Shown piece by piece: positions 44,632 through 53,857 of a DNA stretch of 64,000 nucleotides (position 1 is its first letter; every line of letters begins with the position of its first letter). The position numbers were made by a program, and so were the translations under genes. The notes beneath the pieces were generated by a model. That model did no database searches. It saw nothing but the letters and a program-made list of their open reading frames with translations, and was not told where the DNA came from. The DNA comes from Streptomyces sp. Edi4 (GTDB lineage Bacteria; Actinomycetota; Actinomycetes; Streptomycetales; Streptomycetaceae): assembly GCF_040253615.1 (NCBI RefSeq), contig NZ_JBEJGY010000004.1:310001-374000 (forward strand). The letters are read 5' to 3'.

Positions 44632-45323
44632 ACATCTATCTCTCCGGGCGCGGGGCGTTCGCGGTGCAGGTCGGCGACGCCCTGCTCGACGAAGGGCACA
44701 AGGTCGTCGGCGCCGCCGCGCCCCGCCTGCGCAGGGGGCGGTCCGACGAGAGCGACGCGATGTCCTGGGACCGGCTTCGTTCGTGGGCGTACCCGCGGAG
44801 CATCCCGTGGACGGACTCGGCCGAGCTGCGCGCGATGCACATCCCCGACGGCGTGGACGTCATCGTCGCCGCCCACTCCCACGCCTTCCTCGGCCGCCGC
44901 ACCCGCGCGCGTGCCGCCGTCGCCACCATCGGCTACCACCCCAGTCTGCTGCCGTTGCACCGGGGCCGTGACGCGATCCGGTGGACGATCCGGGACGGCG
45001 ACAAGGTGACGGGCGGGAGCGTCTACCACCTGACGGAACGGACCGACGCCGGCCCGCTCGCCGCGCAGGAACACCTGCTGGTGCCGCCGGGCTCGACCGC
45101 CCAGAGTCTGTGGCGTGAGCATCTGGCACCGCTGGGTGTGCGGCTGCTCCTCAAGGTGGTCGCCGATCTCGCCCAGGACCGGCGGATCGAGGTTCCGCAG
45201 GACGAGCGCCTGGCGACCTGGGAGCCCGCGATGGACGCGAAGCCGCTGTTCAAGCCCGAGCTGATCGCGCTGCCGGGTTCGGCCCGCGTCGAGGGCGGCA
45301 AGTGGGCGCTGCATCAGTCGTGA
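44628..45323 (+). CDS. Formyltransferase-fold enzyme, catalytic Asn not conserved
   Basis: 231 residues, GTG start after a G-rich site. The PF00551-type core is evident: IGYHPSLLPLHRGRDAIRW, DKVTGGSVYHLTERTDAGPL, and a C-terminal helix. In FMT and PurN the sequence before the loop is INxHxSLLP, with Asn, His and a later Asp as catalytic residues; here Asn is Gly (IGYHPSLLP), while the His and the TDAGPL Asp remain. This may mark a different acyl donor, altered catalysis or loss of function. It closes the operon, so it probably formylates or otherwise acts on the same product; no salinosporamide counterpart is known to me. Confidence 0.75.
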   Translation: MNIYLSGRGAFAVQVGDALLDEGHKVVGAAAPRLRRGRSDESDAMSWDRLRSWAYPRSIPWTDSAELRAMHIPDGVDVIVAAHSHAFLGRRTRARAAVATIGYHPSLLPLHRGRDAIRWTIRDGDKVTGGSVYHLTERTDAGPLAAQEHLLVPPGSTAQSLWREHLAPLGVRLLLKVVADLAQDRRIEVPQDERLATWEPAMDAKPLFKPELIALPGSARVEGGKWALHQS

Positions 45324-45387
45324 AGCACGCCGGGTGCCGGGAGAGCGGGCGCCCTTGCGGCACTTCGCCGTGGTGATCGGCTGTCCC

Positions 45388-45420
45388 GTGCTCCTTGTCG
45401 CCCGGCGCGCCAAGGAGCAC
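45388..45420 (+). terminator. Strong hairpin ending the PKS/NRPS operon
   Basis: Perfect 10-bp arms GTGCTCCTTG (45388-45397) and CAAGGAGCAC (45411-45420) with a 13-base loop, 64 bases after the formyltransferase stop. The region from here to 45765 has no supported gene; a frame open from 45448 lacks coding character before 45766. Confidence 0.72.
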
Positions 45421-45765
45421 GATAGGAACCGGAGGTAGAACGTCCGCATGGCTCGGAGGTGCCTGCCCGATCCTCTGTCGCAGTCGTCCGCGACGACGAC
45501 TGCCCTGGCCGGGACCGCCATCGCCGGCGCCGGGCTGATCCCGGTGCCCGGAGAGCGGATGGCGGGAGCGGCCGTGTTCCTGCCGGGCACGCTGTCGGCG
45601 GACGACGGCGCTGATGAGGGAGAAGAAGGTCCGCCACAGGACAACCGCCGGCGTCGGTGCGCGTCCACCCCTCGCGTGAGCGCGCGGCCGCGGGCCCCGG
45701 CAAGGGCAACGGCCGTACTGCGGGGGCTGTGGCGTGCCGGGCCGGCCAACGGAACGGAGGACTCG

Positions 45766-46323
45766 ATGTCCCTCACCGTCATCATCATCATTGTCGCCGT
45801 CGTGGTGGTTGTCATCGCCTGCGCGGTGGCGGCGGGCGTGGTCATGAAGCGCCGCCGCGAACTGCGGGAGCGGTTCGGCCCCGAGTACGAGCGCACCGTG
45901 GAGGCGCAGGACAGCCGCCGGGCCGGCGAGCACGAGCTGCGCGAGCGCCAGGAGCGGCACGACGCCCTGGACATCAGGCCGCTGCCGGCCGCCGCCCGCG
46001 ACCGCTACGCCCAGGACTGGGCGCATGTGCAGGAGCAGTTCGTGGACCGGCCGGACGACGCCGTCCACGACGCGGACCGGCTCGTGACGACGCTGATGAG
46101 CGAGCGCGGCTACCCCACCGAAGGGTATGAGCAGCAGGTCAAGGACCTGTCGGTGGAGCACGGCAGGACCCTGGAGCATTACCGCGCCGCCCACGACGTG
46201 CATGACCGCAGTGCCCGCCACCAGGCGACCACCGAGGAACTGCGCGGCGCGATGGTGCACTACCGCGCGCTGTTCGAGGAACTGCTCCACGACGGAGACC
46301 GGCCGGACAAGGACGCGGCGTGA
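45766..46323 (+). CDS. Membrane-anchored protein, 185 residues
   Basis: ATG at 45766 with GGAGG at 45756-45760. One strong N-terminal membrane segment (VIIIIVAVVVVVIACAVAAG) is followed by positive residues and a long charged helical region. Residues about 80-170 (WAHVQEQFVDRPDDAVHDAD, then EELRGAMVHYRALFEELL) are clearly related to the next protein (46394-46891), which has no membrane segment. The pair therefore share a domain, one anchored and one soluble. The domain family is not recognised. Confidence 0.8.
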   Translation: MSLTVIIIIVAVVVVVIACAVAAGVVMKRRRELRERFGPEYERTVEAQDSRRAGEHELRERQERHDALDIRPLPAAARDRYAQDWAHVQEQFVDRPDDAVHDADRLVTTLMSERGYPTEGYEQQVKDLSVEHGRTLEHYRAAHDVHDRSARHQATTEELRGAMVHYRALFEELLHDGDRPDKDAA

Positions 46324-46393
46324 TCCGGCGCCCCGGCGGCCGCTGGACGCCGCCGTCGCGGTGACCGGCCCGAGTACGGATGGATGAGCCGAG

Positions 46394-46891
46394 ATGACAG
46401 AGATGAGCAACGCGCAGATGCCCCGCCCCGATGACGACGCCGACGCCCTGTCCACGGAGGACCTGGCCGGTACCGGGCGGCAGGACACCGAGAGCGAGAC
46501 CGAAGGCCTCACCGGCACCCCGCCGCAATTCCCCGGTGAAGCCACCGCAGCCCCGGACGACGAACAGGGTGGCTCCGTGCGGGCGGCCGACGAAGAAAAC
46601 GGCGACGCGGAAGCGGCCGGTGAGAACGAGCCCCTGCTGGGGGCGGAACAGGAGGAGTTCCGCGCCAGGTGGCAGCGGATCCAGAGTCAGTTCGTCGACG
46701 ACCCCAAGGACTCCGTCAACGCGGCCGACCAGTTGGTGGCCGAGACCATGCAGGCGCTCGCCACGACGTTCTCGACGCACAAGCGGGACCTGGAAGGCCA
46801 ATGGCACCGAGGTGAGGAGGTGCCGACGGAGGACCTGCGCGTCGCGCTCCAGCAGTACCGCTCGTTCTTCAACCGGCTGCTCAGCACCTGA
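46394..46891 (+). CDS. Soluble paralogue of the preceding membrane protein
   Basis: 165 residues from the ATG at 46394 (a second ATG follows at 46403). A long acidic, disordered-looking N-terminus (about 80 residues) leads into the shared domain: RWQRIQSQFVDDPKDSVNAA, DQLVAETM and VALQQYRSFFNRLL match the preceding protein's C-terminal region. It lies 70 bases after that gene and probably in the same transcript. It is convergent with crtU, 27 bases away. Function unknown. Confidence 0.78.
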   Translation: MTEMSNAQMPRPDDDADALSTEDLAGTGRQDTESETEGLTGTPPQFPGEATAAPDDEQGGSVRAADEENGDAEAAGENEPLLGAEQEEFRARWQRIQSQFVDDPKDSVNAADQLVAETMQALATTFSTHKRDLEGQWHRGEEVPTEDLRVALQQYRSFFNRLLST

Positions 46892-46918
46892 CGTACGCCG
46901 ACGTCCTCGGCGGCGCTG

Positions 46919-48466
46919 TCAGCGGGCCGACAACGCCGCCAGGCGCCTGGTCACCAGGGTGCGTCCACGGGGCGGGACCGTCCACAGCTCGTGCCCGGCG
47001 ATGCCCCACCGCGCGAGCAGGGCGTTGGCGGCGAGCATGCCCGTGGTGGCGGCCCGTTCCATGAGCGCCACGGGCAGGTCGCAGCGGATCATGTCGCCGG
47101 CGAGCATGACGCCGGGGTGGCTGGTGCGCACGGTCGGCCGGTCCCGGTAGCTCCCCACGGCGAACAGCGGGCAGTCCTCGCGCCATTCGTGCCGGGCGTC
47201 GATCACCGCGCAATCACGCGTCTCGGGATAGACGCGACGCAGCTGGGCGATGAGCCGGTCCCGCGTGGCCCGCCGGTCGCCGCGTTGCGGCTGTGCGTAC
47301 GCGTGCAGTTCGACCACGGAGCCACCCGTGCGGGCACTCCAGCGGGCCGCCTCGCCCTCCCAGCGTTCGAGCACGCTGACGTTGTCGAGGTCGCCGTATC
47401 CGCTGGTGCCGAGAAAGCCGGGCCGGTCGCTCGCCACGGGACGGTCCAGCCACAGCCGGCTGACCAGGAACGGAGGCGCCGTAGGCAGCCTCCCGACCCG
47501 CGCCCGCCAGGCCGGATCCCCCAACTCCGGGCTTTCTCGCACCAGTTGCACCAGTCCGGGAACGTTCAGCGCGAGGACGCAGGCGTCGTGGTGGACGTCG
47601 TCCGTCGCCGTGGCCACGCGCACGCCGCCCCGGGCGTCCGGCGTGAGGCTGTCGATCCTCGTGGAGGTGCGGACCCGTGCGCCGAGCCGCCGCAGCCGGT
47701 CCGCCAGGGGGTCCCACAGCGCCTGGGGGAACGGCTCGTCCGGCACGTCGAAGAGCAGGCCTTCGGCCGAGCCGAGGAAGTAGATGTGGAACATCAGGGC
47801 CATTTCGGCCGCCGAGAGGGTGCGCGGGTCGGCGAAGAAGCTGCGGGAGAAGACCTCGAACGCCAGGTGCCGGGCGGACCGGGGGAAGCGGATCGTGTCG
47901 AGGTAGTCGTACGCGCTGATCGAGTCGAGGCGCGCGTACACATCGGGGACGCGTACGTCGAGCAGGCCGAGAGCGGCCCCCGCGTTCACCCGGGCCAGCT
48001 CACGCGGCGGGAAGGAGGGGCTGCGGGCGGCGAAGGCCAAGGCGCTCCACGGTGGCGTCCTCGGCACGGCGGCGAAGCTGTCGTGGAGGCCGTCCGCGTG
48101 CCGGAGCGGATAGTCGGGGAGCGGCGTGAGGCGTCGCAGCCCGGGATCGGTGCGGCGCAGCAGGGCGCGGAGGTTGTAGTACTGGCGGAAGAAGGCGTGG
48201 AAGCCCCGGCTCATCGTGACCCGGCTGCCGTCGCTCAGGGTGGTGGGCCAGCCCGCCAGACGGCCGCCCAGTGTGCCGGCGCGTTCGTACAGAGTGACGC
48301 CCACGCCGCGTTCGGCCAGCGCCGTCGCGGCCGCGAGACCCGCGATGCCTCCTCCGACGACGCCGACGGAGAGGGACTTGGCCTCGCGGGCACGCGCGGT
48401 GCCGGGTCGCGCGGGCAGCAGGCGGGCCCGGGTGTCACGCCCCGGCCTCGGGGCGATGGCGCTCAA
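46919..48466 (-). CDS. crtU: Carotenoid desaturase/methyltransferase, isorenieratene-type (CrtU)
   Basis: 515 residues. A dinucleotide-binding motif (VGVVGGGIAGLAAATALAER) and the CrtU-characteristic SRGFHAFFRQYYNLRALLRR place it in the beta-carotene desaturase/methyltransferase group that makes aromatic end rings (isorenieratene). The flavin C-terminal motif reads HPGVMLAGDMIRCDLPVALM. The start is tentative: a TTG at 48464-48466 gives the visible N-terminus, 84 bases after the crtY stop. In Streptomyces crtU is encoded with crtY and often a methyltransferase gene (crtT); no crtT is present between the two here. Confidence 0.88.
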   Translation of the reverse strand: MSAIAPRPGRDTRARLLPARPGTARAREAKSLSVGVVGGGIAGLAAATALAERGVGVTLYERAGTLGGRLAGWPTTLSDGSRVTMSRGFHAFFRQYYNLRALLRRTDPGLRRLTPLPDYPLRHADGLHDSFAAVPRTPPWSALAFAARSPSFPPRELARVNAGAALGLLDVRVPDVYARLDSISAYDYLDTIRFPRSARHLAFEVFSRSFFADPRTLSAAEMALMFHIYFLGSAEGLLFDVPDEPFPQALWDPLADRLRRLGARVRTSTRIDSLTPDARGGVRVATATDDVHHDACVLALNVPGLVQLVRESPELGDPAWRARVGRLPTAPPFLVSRLWLDRPVASDRPGFLGTSGYGDLDNVSVLERWEGEAARWSARTGGSVVELHAYAQPQRGDRRATRDRLIAQLRRVYPETRDCAVIDARHEWREDCPLFAVGSYRDRPTVRTSHPGVMLAGDMIRCDLPVALMERAATTGMLAANALLARWGIAGHELWTVPPRGRTLVTRRLAALSAR

Positions 48467-48550
48467 GGCGCCACCGTCCGGAGGGTGAGGCCGAAGGGGA
48501 CGGCGGGCTCTGGCGGGAGAGGCATGGTGTTCCTCGGTGGGAGGGGAGGC

Positions 48551-49757
48551 TCAGGAGGGCCTGGCGGGCGGCAGGACGGGGCGCCGCCTGCGGGTGGCGA
48601 CGGAGAGCGCGCTGCGCACCATGGGCAGGACCGGGGTATGCAGACCGATCGCGAGGTCCTGGCCAAGGGTGGTCCGTCCGTCGAGGAAGTGCAGCAGACG
48701 CTCCATCGGAACGTGGGTGAAGAGCTGTCCGAAGAAGGCGGCGCCGTCCACCCGGCCGCTGGCCAGACCCCGCAGGAGGACCGCGTCCATGGCGCGGGAC
48801 CTGCGGGAGTGCGGGGGCGGTGGGAGGGGGTCACGTCCGGACCTGAGCGCCCGCGAAATGGCCTCGCTCTGGCGCTGGATGGCGGAGAAGGCGTACCCGG
48901 TGGAGGGGCGTACGGCTCCCCCGGCCACCCCGATGGGGAAGACGCCGGGGGCGCCGTGCCGGGCGAAGCGGCCGTCGGTCATGGGGATGACCCCCGTCTC
49001 GGTGTCGGTGACGTCGTGGTCGCCGGCCGCGAGGACGTCGGTCAGATAGCCGCGCAGCATCCGGTCGTAGGCGTCCCTTGGCAGCACGGCGGCGGAGAAC
49101 TGGGTGTACTCGACGAGCGCGGTCGTGGCGCTGGTGGGCAGGACGTAGAAGAAGGCCAGGCCGTCGGGCGGTTGGGGGGTGCGGAAGTCCATGAGGTCCG
49201 CGGCGTCACGCTGGAAGGCGGGCCGCCGGGTGCGCACGAACCAGCCGCGGAAATGCTGCAACAGGCAGGTGCGGGCGGGCGGCAGGACGCGTGGGGGCCG
49301 GGAGTCGAAGACGTAGCGCCCGTGCAGCACGCCGCCACGTCCCTCGCTGTCGCGCAGGTGGACGTGGCTTCCGCGCCCGGCCGGGGTGACGCGCTCCACC
49401 GTGGCCCAACGACGCGTGATGTGCGGGGCCCGGGCCAGGCGCTCGTCCACCAGCGTCTGGAAGGTGTCCGAGCGGATCATCTTGTAGCGCAGCGGCGCGA
49501 TGTCCTGGCAGGTGGTGCGGCCGTCCTGGCCGTGGACGCGCAGCGAGCGCCAGGAAGCGGCGACCGCCTCGTCGTGGCGTCCGGGCCCGCGCTCCCAGAA
49601 GCACCAGGTTCCGACGGGGCGGGCGCAGCGGTCCCGGCGGCGCGTCGAGCAGGACGACCGATGGCGCTCCCCCGGTGTACCCGGGCGCGGCCAGGCGGTC
49701 GGCCAGGGACAGGCCGGCCGCGCCCGCCCCGATGACGATCACGTCGGCTTCGTCCAT
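48551..49757 (-). pseudogene. crtY: Lycopene beta-cyclase (CrtY) with a frameshift near 49613
   Basis: Starting from ATG 49757, the first frame reads MDEADVIVIGAGAAGLSLAD and VVLLDAPPGPLRPP. Just after this, near 49613-49620, coding sense moves to another frame that continues GTWCFWERGPGRHDEAVAAS, APLRYKMIRSDTF, then GRYVFDSRPP, YVLPTSATTALVEYTQF and GVAGGAVRPSTGYAFSAIQR to the stop at 48551. All hallmark CrtY motifs are present across the two frames, so one base too many (or two missing) in a G/C-rich stretch breaks an otherwise intact gene. If real, beta-cyclisation and hence beta-carotene and isorenieratene would be lost. If an assembly slip, the cluster is complete for them. Confidence 0.86.
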
Positions 49758-49979
49758 CGGCGTCGATGCTCCCCTCGCCCTAATCGGGTGACTCCATCAG
49801 GTTTGCTTCCGCTGCGGGCCGGTACGTGAAGGCGTGCCGTGGTCACCAGTACCACGGTGCGTCCGTGTTCACGCCGGACGGGCGACGGTTGATCCGCCTT
49901 CCGGGCATCCGCTTCGGCGGTCGGGGCAGGCGCAGGAGCATCCGATCGTCCGGACGGACAAGCCGAAGGAGCTGCCGCG
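49758..49979. promoter_or_regulatory. Divergent carotenoid promoter region with an inverted repeat
   Basis: 222 bases separate the divergent crtYU and crtEIB operons. Within them, perfect 7-bp arms CCGTGGT (49837-49843) and ACCACGG (49851-49857) with a 7-base spacer could be an operator or a promoter-proximal hairpin. AAGGAG just before 49980 serves crtE. No sigma or light-regulator gene (CrtS/LitS, LitR) is present in the window. Confidence 0.45.
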
Positions 49980-51236
49980 ATGGACTGGGAAGACGGCCTG
50001 CGGCGCGACGGTCATCACCCCGGAGGCGGCCCGCCGGCGCCGCAAGCGGCACCCGGTCCGGCCCCCGGGGCCAGGGGGCCGACGTACGCGGCGGTCGACG
50101 CCGATGTTCCCGAAGCGGTACGGGAGCGGCTCGCGTCGTTCCTCGCGCACCGCGCCGAGTGGGCCGAGGCGCTGGACGAGACGTTCGCGCACGACGTGGT
50201 GGCGCGCCTTGAGCGGTTCGCGCTCGGCGGGGGAAAGCGCCTGCGCCCGCAGTTGCTGTGGTGGAGTCTGCGGGGCCGCGCACGACCCGGCGACGCGCGG
50301 ACGCGGGGCGCGCTCGGGCTGTGCGCCGCGCTCGAACTCCTTCAGTGCTGCGCGCTGATCCACGACGACGTCATGGACGGGGACCTGGTCCGGCGCGGCG
50401 AGCCGGCGCTGCACGCGGCGGTGTCCGGCCAGTACGCGCCCCTCGCGGCGGGCGGCGGTCACCGCAGGCTCGGCGAGTCCGCCGCGATCCTCGCCGGGGA
50501 TCTGGCGCTGGCCTGGGCCGACGACATGGTCGGCGAACTGGAGCTGCCCGCACCCCTCGCGAGCGACGTGCGTTCGGTGTGGGCGGTGATGCGCACCGAG
50601 ATGGTCGCGGGGCAGTACCTCGACATGCACGGGGAGATCACCGGCACCCGGTCCCTGGCCCGCGCCGTACGCGCCGCGTGTCTGAAAAGCGCCCTGTACA
50701 CGGTGGAGCGCCCGCTCCAGCTCGGCGCCCTGCTCGCGGACGCCGACGCGCGGACCACGACGGCCCTGCGCTCGGCGGGCCGGTGCGCCGGACTCGCCTT
50801 CCAACTGCACGACGACGTAAGGGACTTGTTCAGCGGTCTCGACGGCAGGCCACCCGGCCAGGACGTCCGGGGCGGCAAACCCACCTACCTGATGGCGGTG
50901 GCCCTCGCCCGGGCCGAGGCCACCGGCGACACCGCGGCCCGGGAGGTGTTCGGCCGGGAGGTGGGCCACGCCGAGCTCGACGCGGACGGCCTGCGGGCGG
51001 TCCGCGAGGCCGTGACGTCCACGGGAGCCCACCGGATCGTGACGCGCAGGATCGCGCGCCTGCTGGACATGGCCCACCGCCATCTCGACCGCGCCGCACT
51101 GGACCCGGACGGCCACCGCCGCCTGGCCGCCCTCATGGACACCGCGGCCGGCCGGTCCCCTACGACACTCCCCGGGGACTCTGCCGCCCCTTCCCCGCCG
51201 GGCACGCGTGCCGCCGTGATCGAGGAGGTCTCATGA
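49980..51236 (+). CDS. crtE: Geranylgeranyl diphosphate synthase (CrtE)
   Basis: 418 residues. Both aspartate-rich motifs are present: LIHDDVMDGD (first) and QLHDDVRDLF (second), the latter slightly relaxed from DDxxD-type usage but typical of actinobacterial CrtE. LGGGKRLRPQLLWW, the substrate-binding GGGKRLRP region, is intact. The first 35 residues are Gly/Pro/Ala-rich and probably disordered. It makes the C20 precursor for phytoene. Its stop overlaps the crtI start (ATGA, 51233-51236). Confidence 0.93.
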   Translation: MDWEDGLRRDGHHPGGGPPAPQAAPGPAPGARGPTYAAVDADVPEAVRERLASFLAHRAEWAEALDETFAHDVVARLERFALGGGKRLRPQLLWWSLRGRARPGDARTRGALGLCAALELLQCCALIHDDVMDGDLVRRGEPALHAAVSGQYAPLAAGGGHRRLGESAAILAGDLALAWADDMVGELELPAPLASDVRSVWAVMRTEMVAGQYLDMHGEITGTRSLARAVRAACLKSALYTVERPLQLGALLADADARTTTALRSAGRCAGLAFQLHDDVRDLFSGLDGRPPGQDVRGGKPTYLMAVALARAEATGDTAAREVFGREVGHAELDADGLRAVREAVTSTGAHRIVTRRIARLLDMAHRHLDRAALDPDGHRRLAALMDTAAGRSPTTLPGDSAAPSPPGTRAAVIEEVS

Positions 51237-52804
51237 GCCGGACGATCCCGGGCCGCACCGACCACGTTGTCGTCGTCGGGGCCGGGCTCGCCGGGCTCGC
51301 CGCGGCGCTGCACCTCCTGGGGGCGGGCCGCCGGGTCACTCTCGTCGAGCGGTCACCGGGCCCGGGCGGCCGCGCGGGACGCCTGGACAGCGGCGGCTTC
51401 CTGCATGACACGGGGCCGACCGTGCTGACCATGCCGGAATTCGCCGACGAGGCCTTCGCCGCCGTCGGCGCGAGCCTGTACGACCACGTCGAGCTGATCG
51501 CGCTGCACCCGGCCTACCGGGCGCGGTTCGCCGACGGCGCCACCCTGGACGTGCACACCGACGGCGACGCCATGGAGAGCGAGGTCGCCCGCTTCGCCGG
51601 CGCCCGCGAGGCCCACGGCTACCGGGAGCTGCGGCGCTGGCTCCAGCGGCTGTACCGGGCGCAGATCGGCAGCTTCATCGACACCAACTTCGACTCGCCG
51701 CTCCAGCTGCTCACCCCCGATCTCGCCCGGCTCGCCGCTCTGGGCGGCTTCGGCCGGCTCGACGCGCGCATCGGGCACTTCCTCAAGGACGAAAGGCTGC
51801 GCAGGGTCTTCTCCTTCCAGGCCCTGTACGCGGGTGTGCCCCCGGCCCGCGCCCTCGCCGCGTACGCCGTCATCGCGTACATGGACACCGTCGCCGGCGT
51901 GTACTTCCCGCGCGGCGGCATGCACGCGCTTCCTGCCGCCATGGCCGACGCCGCCGCAGCGGCCGGCGCCGAACTGCGCTATGGCCAGAGCGTGATGCGT
52001 CTGGAGCGCTCGGGGCAGCGGATCACGGCGGTGGTGACCGCGCACGAACGCATCGCCTGCGACGCCGTCGTCCTCACCCCCGACCTGCCCCTGTCCTACC
52101 GGCTGCTCGGCCGGGCGCCCCGGCGCCCGATGGGCCTGCGGGCCGCCCCGTCGGCCGTGGTCCTGCACGCCGGATGCGACCGGACCTGGCCCCAACTCGC
52201 CCACCACACCCTTTCGTTCGGCGCGGCGTGGAAAGGGACATTCCACGAAGTCACCCGGCAGGGAAGGCTCATGAGTGATCCCTCTCTGCTCATCACCCGG
52301 CCCACCGCGAGCGACCCGGGGCTCGCGCCTCCCGGCAAGCACCTGCACTACGTCCTGGCCCCCTGCCCCAACACCGCCATCGGCCCCGACGCCCGCGCCT
52401 GGGCCGAACTCGCGCCGCGTTACCGCACGCAGCTCCTGGCCGAACTGGAACGCCGGGGCCTGGACGGACTCGCCGCGTCCGTGACGGACGAGCACCTGGT
52501 CACCCCGGCCGACTGGCAGGCGAGGGGGCACCTGTACGGAACGCCCTTCTCCGCCGCCCACACCTTCGCGCAGACCGGCCCCTTCCGGCCGCGCAACCTC
52601 GTCAACGGGACCGAGAACGTCGTCCTCGCCGGGTGCGGCACCACCCCCGGTGTGGGGGTGCCCACGGTGCTCGTCTCGGGAAAGCTCGCGGCCGCGCGCG
52701 TCACCGGGGCCGCCGCTCCCCGCCACCGCCACCGCCCGGCCTCGACCTCGGCCTCGGCCTCGACCCCCGCCCCGGTCCGCAACGCCGCCCAGGAGCGCCC
52801 CTGA
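51233..52804 (+). CDS. crtI: Phytoene desaturase (CrtI)
   Basis: 523 residues. The FAD site ([20 protein letters not shown]) opens the protein and [20 protein letters not shown] follows, both typical of CrtI. The C-terminal flavin-binding region [20 protein letters not shown] is intact. It introduces the double bonds converting phytoene to lycopene. A Ser/Ala/His-rich tail of about 30 residues is extra compared with the usual length. It overlaps crtE and crtB (TGATG), confirming an operon. Confidence 0.93.
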   Translation: MSRTIPGRTDHVVVVGAGLAGLAAALHLLGAGRRVTLVERSPGPGGRAGRLDSGGFLHDTGPTVLTMPEFADEAFAAVGASLYDHVELIALHPAYRARFADGATLDVHTDGDAMESEVARFAGAREAHGYRELRRWLQRLYRAQIGSFIDTNFDSPLQLLTPDLARLAALGGFGRLDARIGHFLKDERLRRVFSFQALYAGVPPARALAAYAVIAYMDTVAGVYFPRGGMHALPAAMADAAAAAGAELRYGQSVMRLERSGQRITAVVTAHERIACDAVVLTPDLPLSYRLLGRAPRRPMGLRAAPSAVVLHAGCDRTWPQLAHHTLSFGAAWKGTFHEVTRQGRLMSDPSLLITRPTASDPGLAPPGKHLHYVLAPCPNTAIGPDARAWAELAPRYRTQLLAELERRGLDGLAASVTDEHLVTPADWQARGHLYGTPFSAAHTFAQTGPFRPRNLVNGTENVVLAGCGTTPGVGVPTVLVSGKLAAARVTGAAAPRHRHRPASTSASASTPAPVRNAAQERP

Positions 52805-53805
52805 TGACCGCCCGCGAGCTCAACGCCGCCGGTATCACCGATCCCGGCCTGCGCCACGCCTACCGACAGTGCAGAGAACTCAACGCCCAGCACGGCAGGA
52901 CCTACTTCCTGGCCACCCGCCTCCTCCCCCTCGAACACCGCGCGGCAGTCCACGCGTTGTACGGGTTCGCGCGCTGGGCGGACGACATCGTCGACGCCCT
53001 GGACAGCAAGGACACCACGGACCAACGCGGTTTCGCCCTTGAGGAGTTGAGCCGGGACCTCGAAGCAGGTCTGCGCCTGGGCGCGAGCGGGCGGCCGGTC
53101 ATCCGGGCGGTCGCCGACACCGCGCGCCGCTACGTCATCGACGCCCAGCTCTTCCACGACTTCATGGCGTCCATGCGCAGCGACCTCACCGTCACCTCCT
53201 ACGCGACCTACGCGGACCTGCGTTCCTACATGCACGGTTCGGCGGCCGTCATCGGTCTGCAAATGCTGCCGGTGCTCGGCACCGTGGTGCCGGCGTCCGA
53301 GGCCGAACCACACGCGGCGGCGCTGGGCGTGGCCTTCCAGCTCACCAACTTCCTGCGGGACGTCGGCGAGGATCTGGACCGGGGCCGCGTCTACCTGCCC
53401 CTCGATCTGCTGGCCGCTCACGGCGTCGACCGCGAGCTGCTGGAGTGGAGCAGACGGACGGGCAAGGGGGACGCCCGTGTCACGCGGGCGCTGAAGGCGG
53501 CGGAACAGCTGACCCGGCGGACCTACCGGGAGGCCGCCCCCGGTCTCGCGATGCTCAGCCCGGGGTCGAGGCCCTGCATCCGTACCGCCTTCGTGCTCTA
53601 CCGCGGCATCCTGGACGCGATCGCCGCCGACGGCTACCAGGTCGTGCACCGCCGCGCCGTGGTGCCGCGCCGCCGGCGAGCGCTGATCGCCCTGGACGGT
53701 CTCGTCGGCCGGGCACGCGTACGTCACCGCCGGGGAAGGCGCGTTACGACCCCGAGCGGCGACACCGTGGTGGCTCACCGGCCGGAGCGCTCCGGGGCCG
53801 GGTGA
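52804..53805 (+). CDS. crtB: Phytoene synthase (CrtB)
   Basis: 333 residues, ATG overlapping the crtI stop. Both metal-binding Asp motifs of squalene/phytoene synthases are readable: [13 protein letters not shown] and [20 protein letters not shown]. It condenses two geranylgeranyl diphosphates head-to-head to phytoene. The final 40 residues are basic and poorly conserved. Confidence 0.93.
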   Translation: MTARELNAAGITDPGLRHAYRQCRELNAQHGRTYFLATRLLPLEHRAAVHALYGFARWADDIVDALDSKDTTDQRGFALEELSRDLEAGLRLGASGRPVIRAVADTARRYVIDAQLFHDFMASMRSDLTVTSYATYADLRSYMHGSAAVIGLQMLPVLGTVVPASEAEPHAAALGVAFQLTNFLRDVGEDLDRGRVYLPLDLLAAHGVDRELLEWSRRTGKGDARVTRALKAAEQLTRRTYREAAPGLAMLSPGSRPCIRTAFVLYRGILDAIAADGYQVVHRRAVVPRRRRALIALDGLVGRARVRHRRGRRVTTPSGDTVVAHRPERSGAG

Positions 53806-53857
53806 AAGGATCGCGGGCAGGCGAGTCGGCAGAGGTTCCTCACGAAAGCAGAGGCGC

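Noticed and set aside
45448..45765. An earlier ATG at 45448 as start of the membrane protein
   Set aside because: The first 106 codons lack coding character, while ATG 45766 has a strong ribosome-binding site directly before a membrane anchor.
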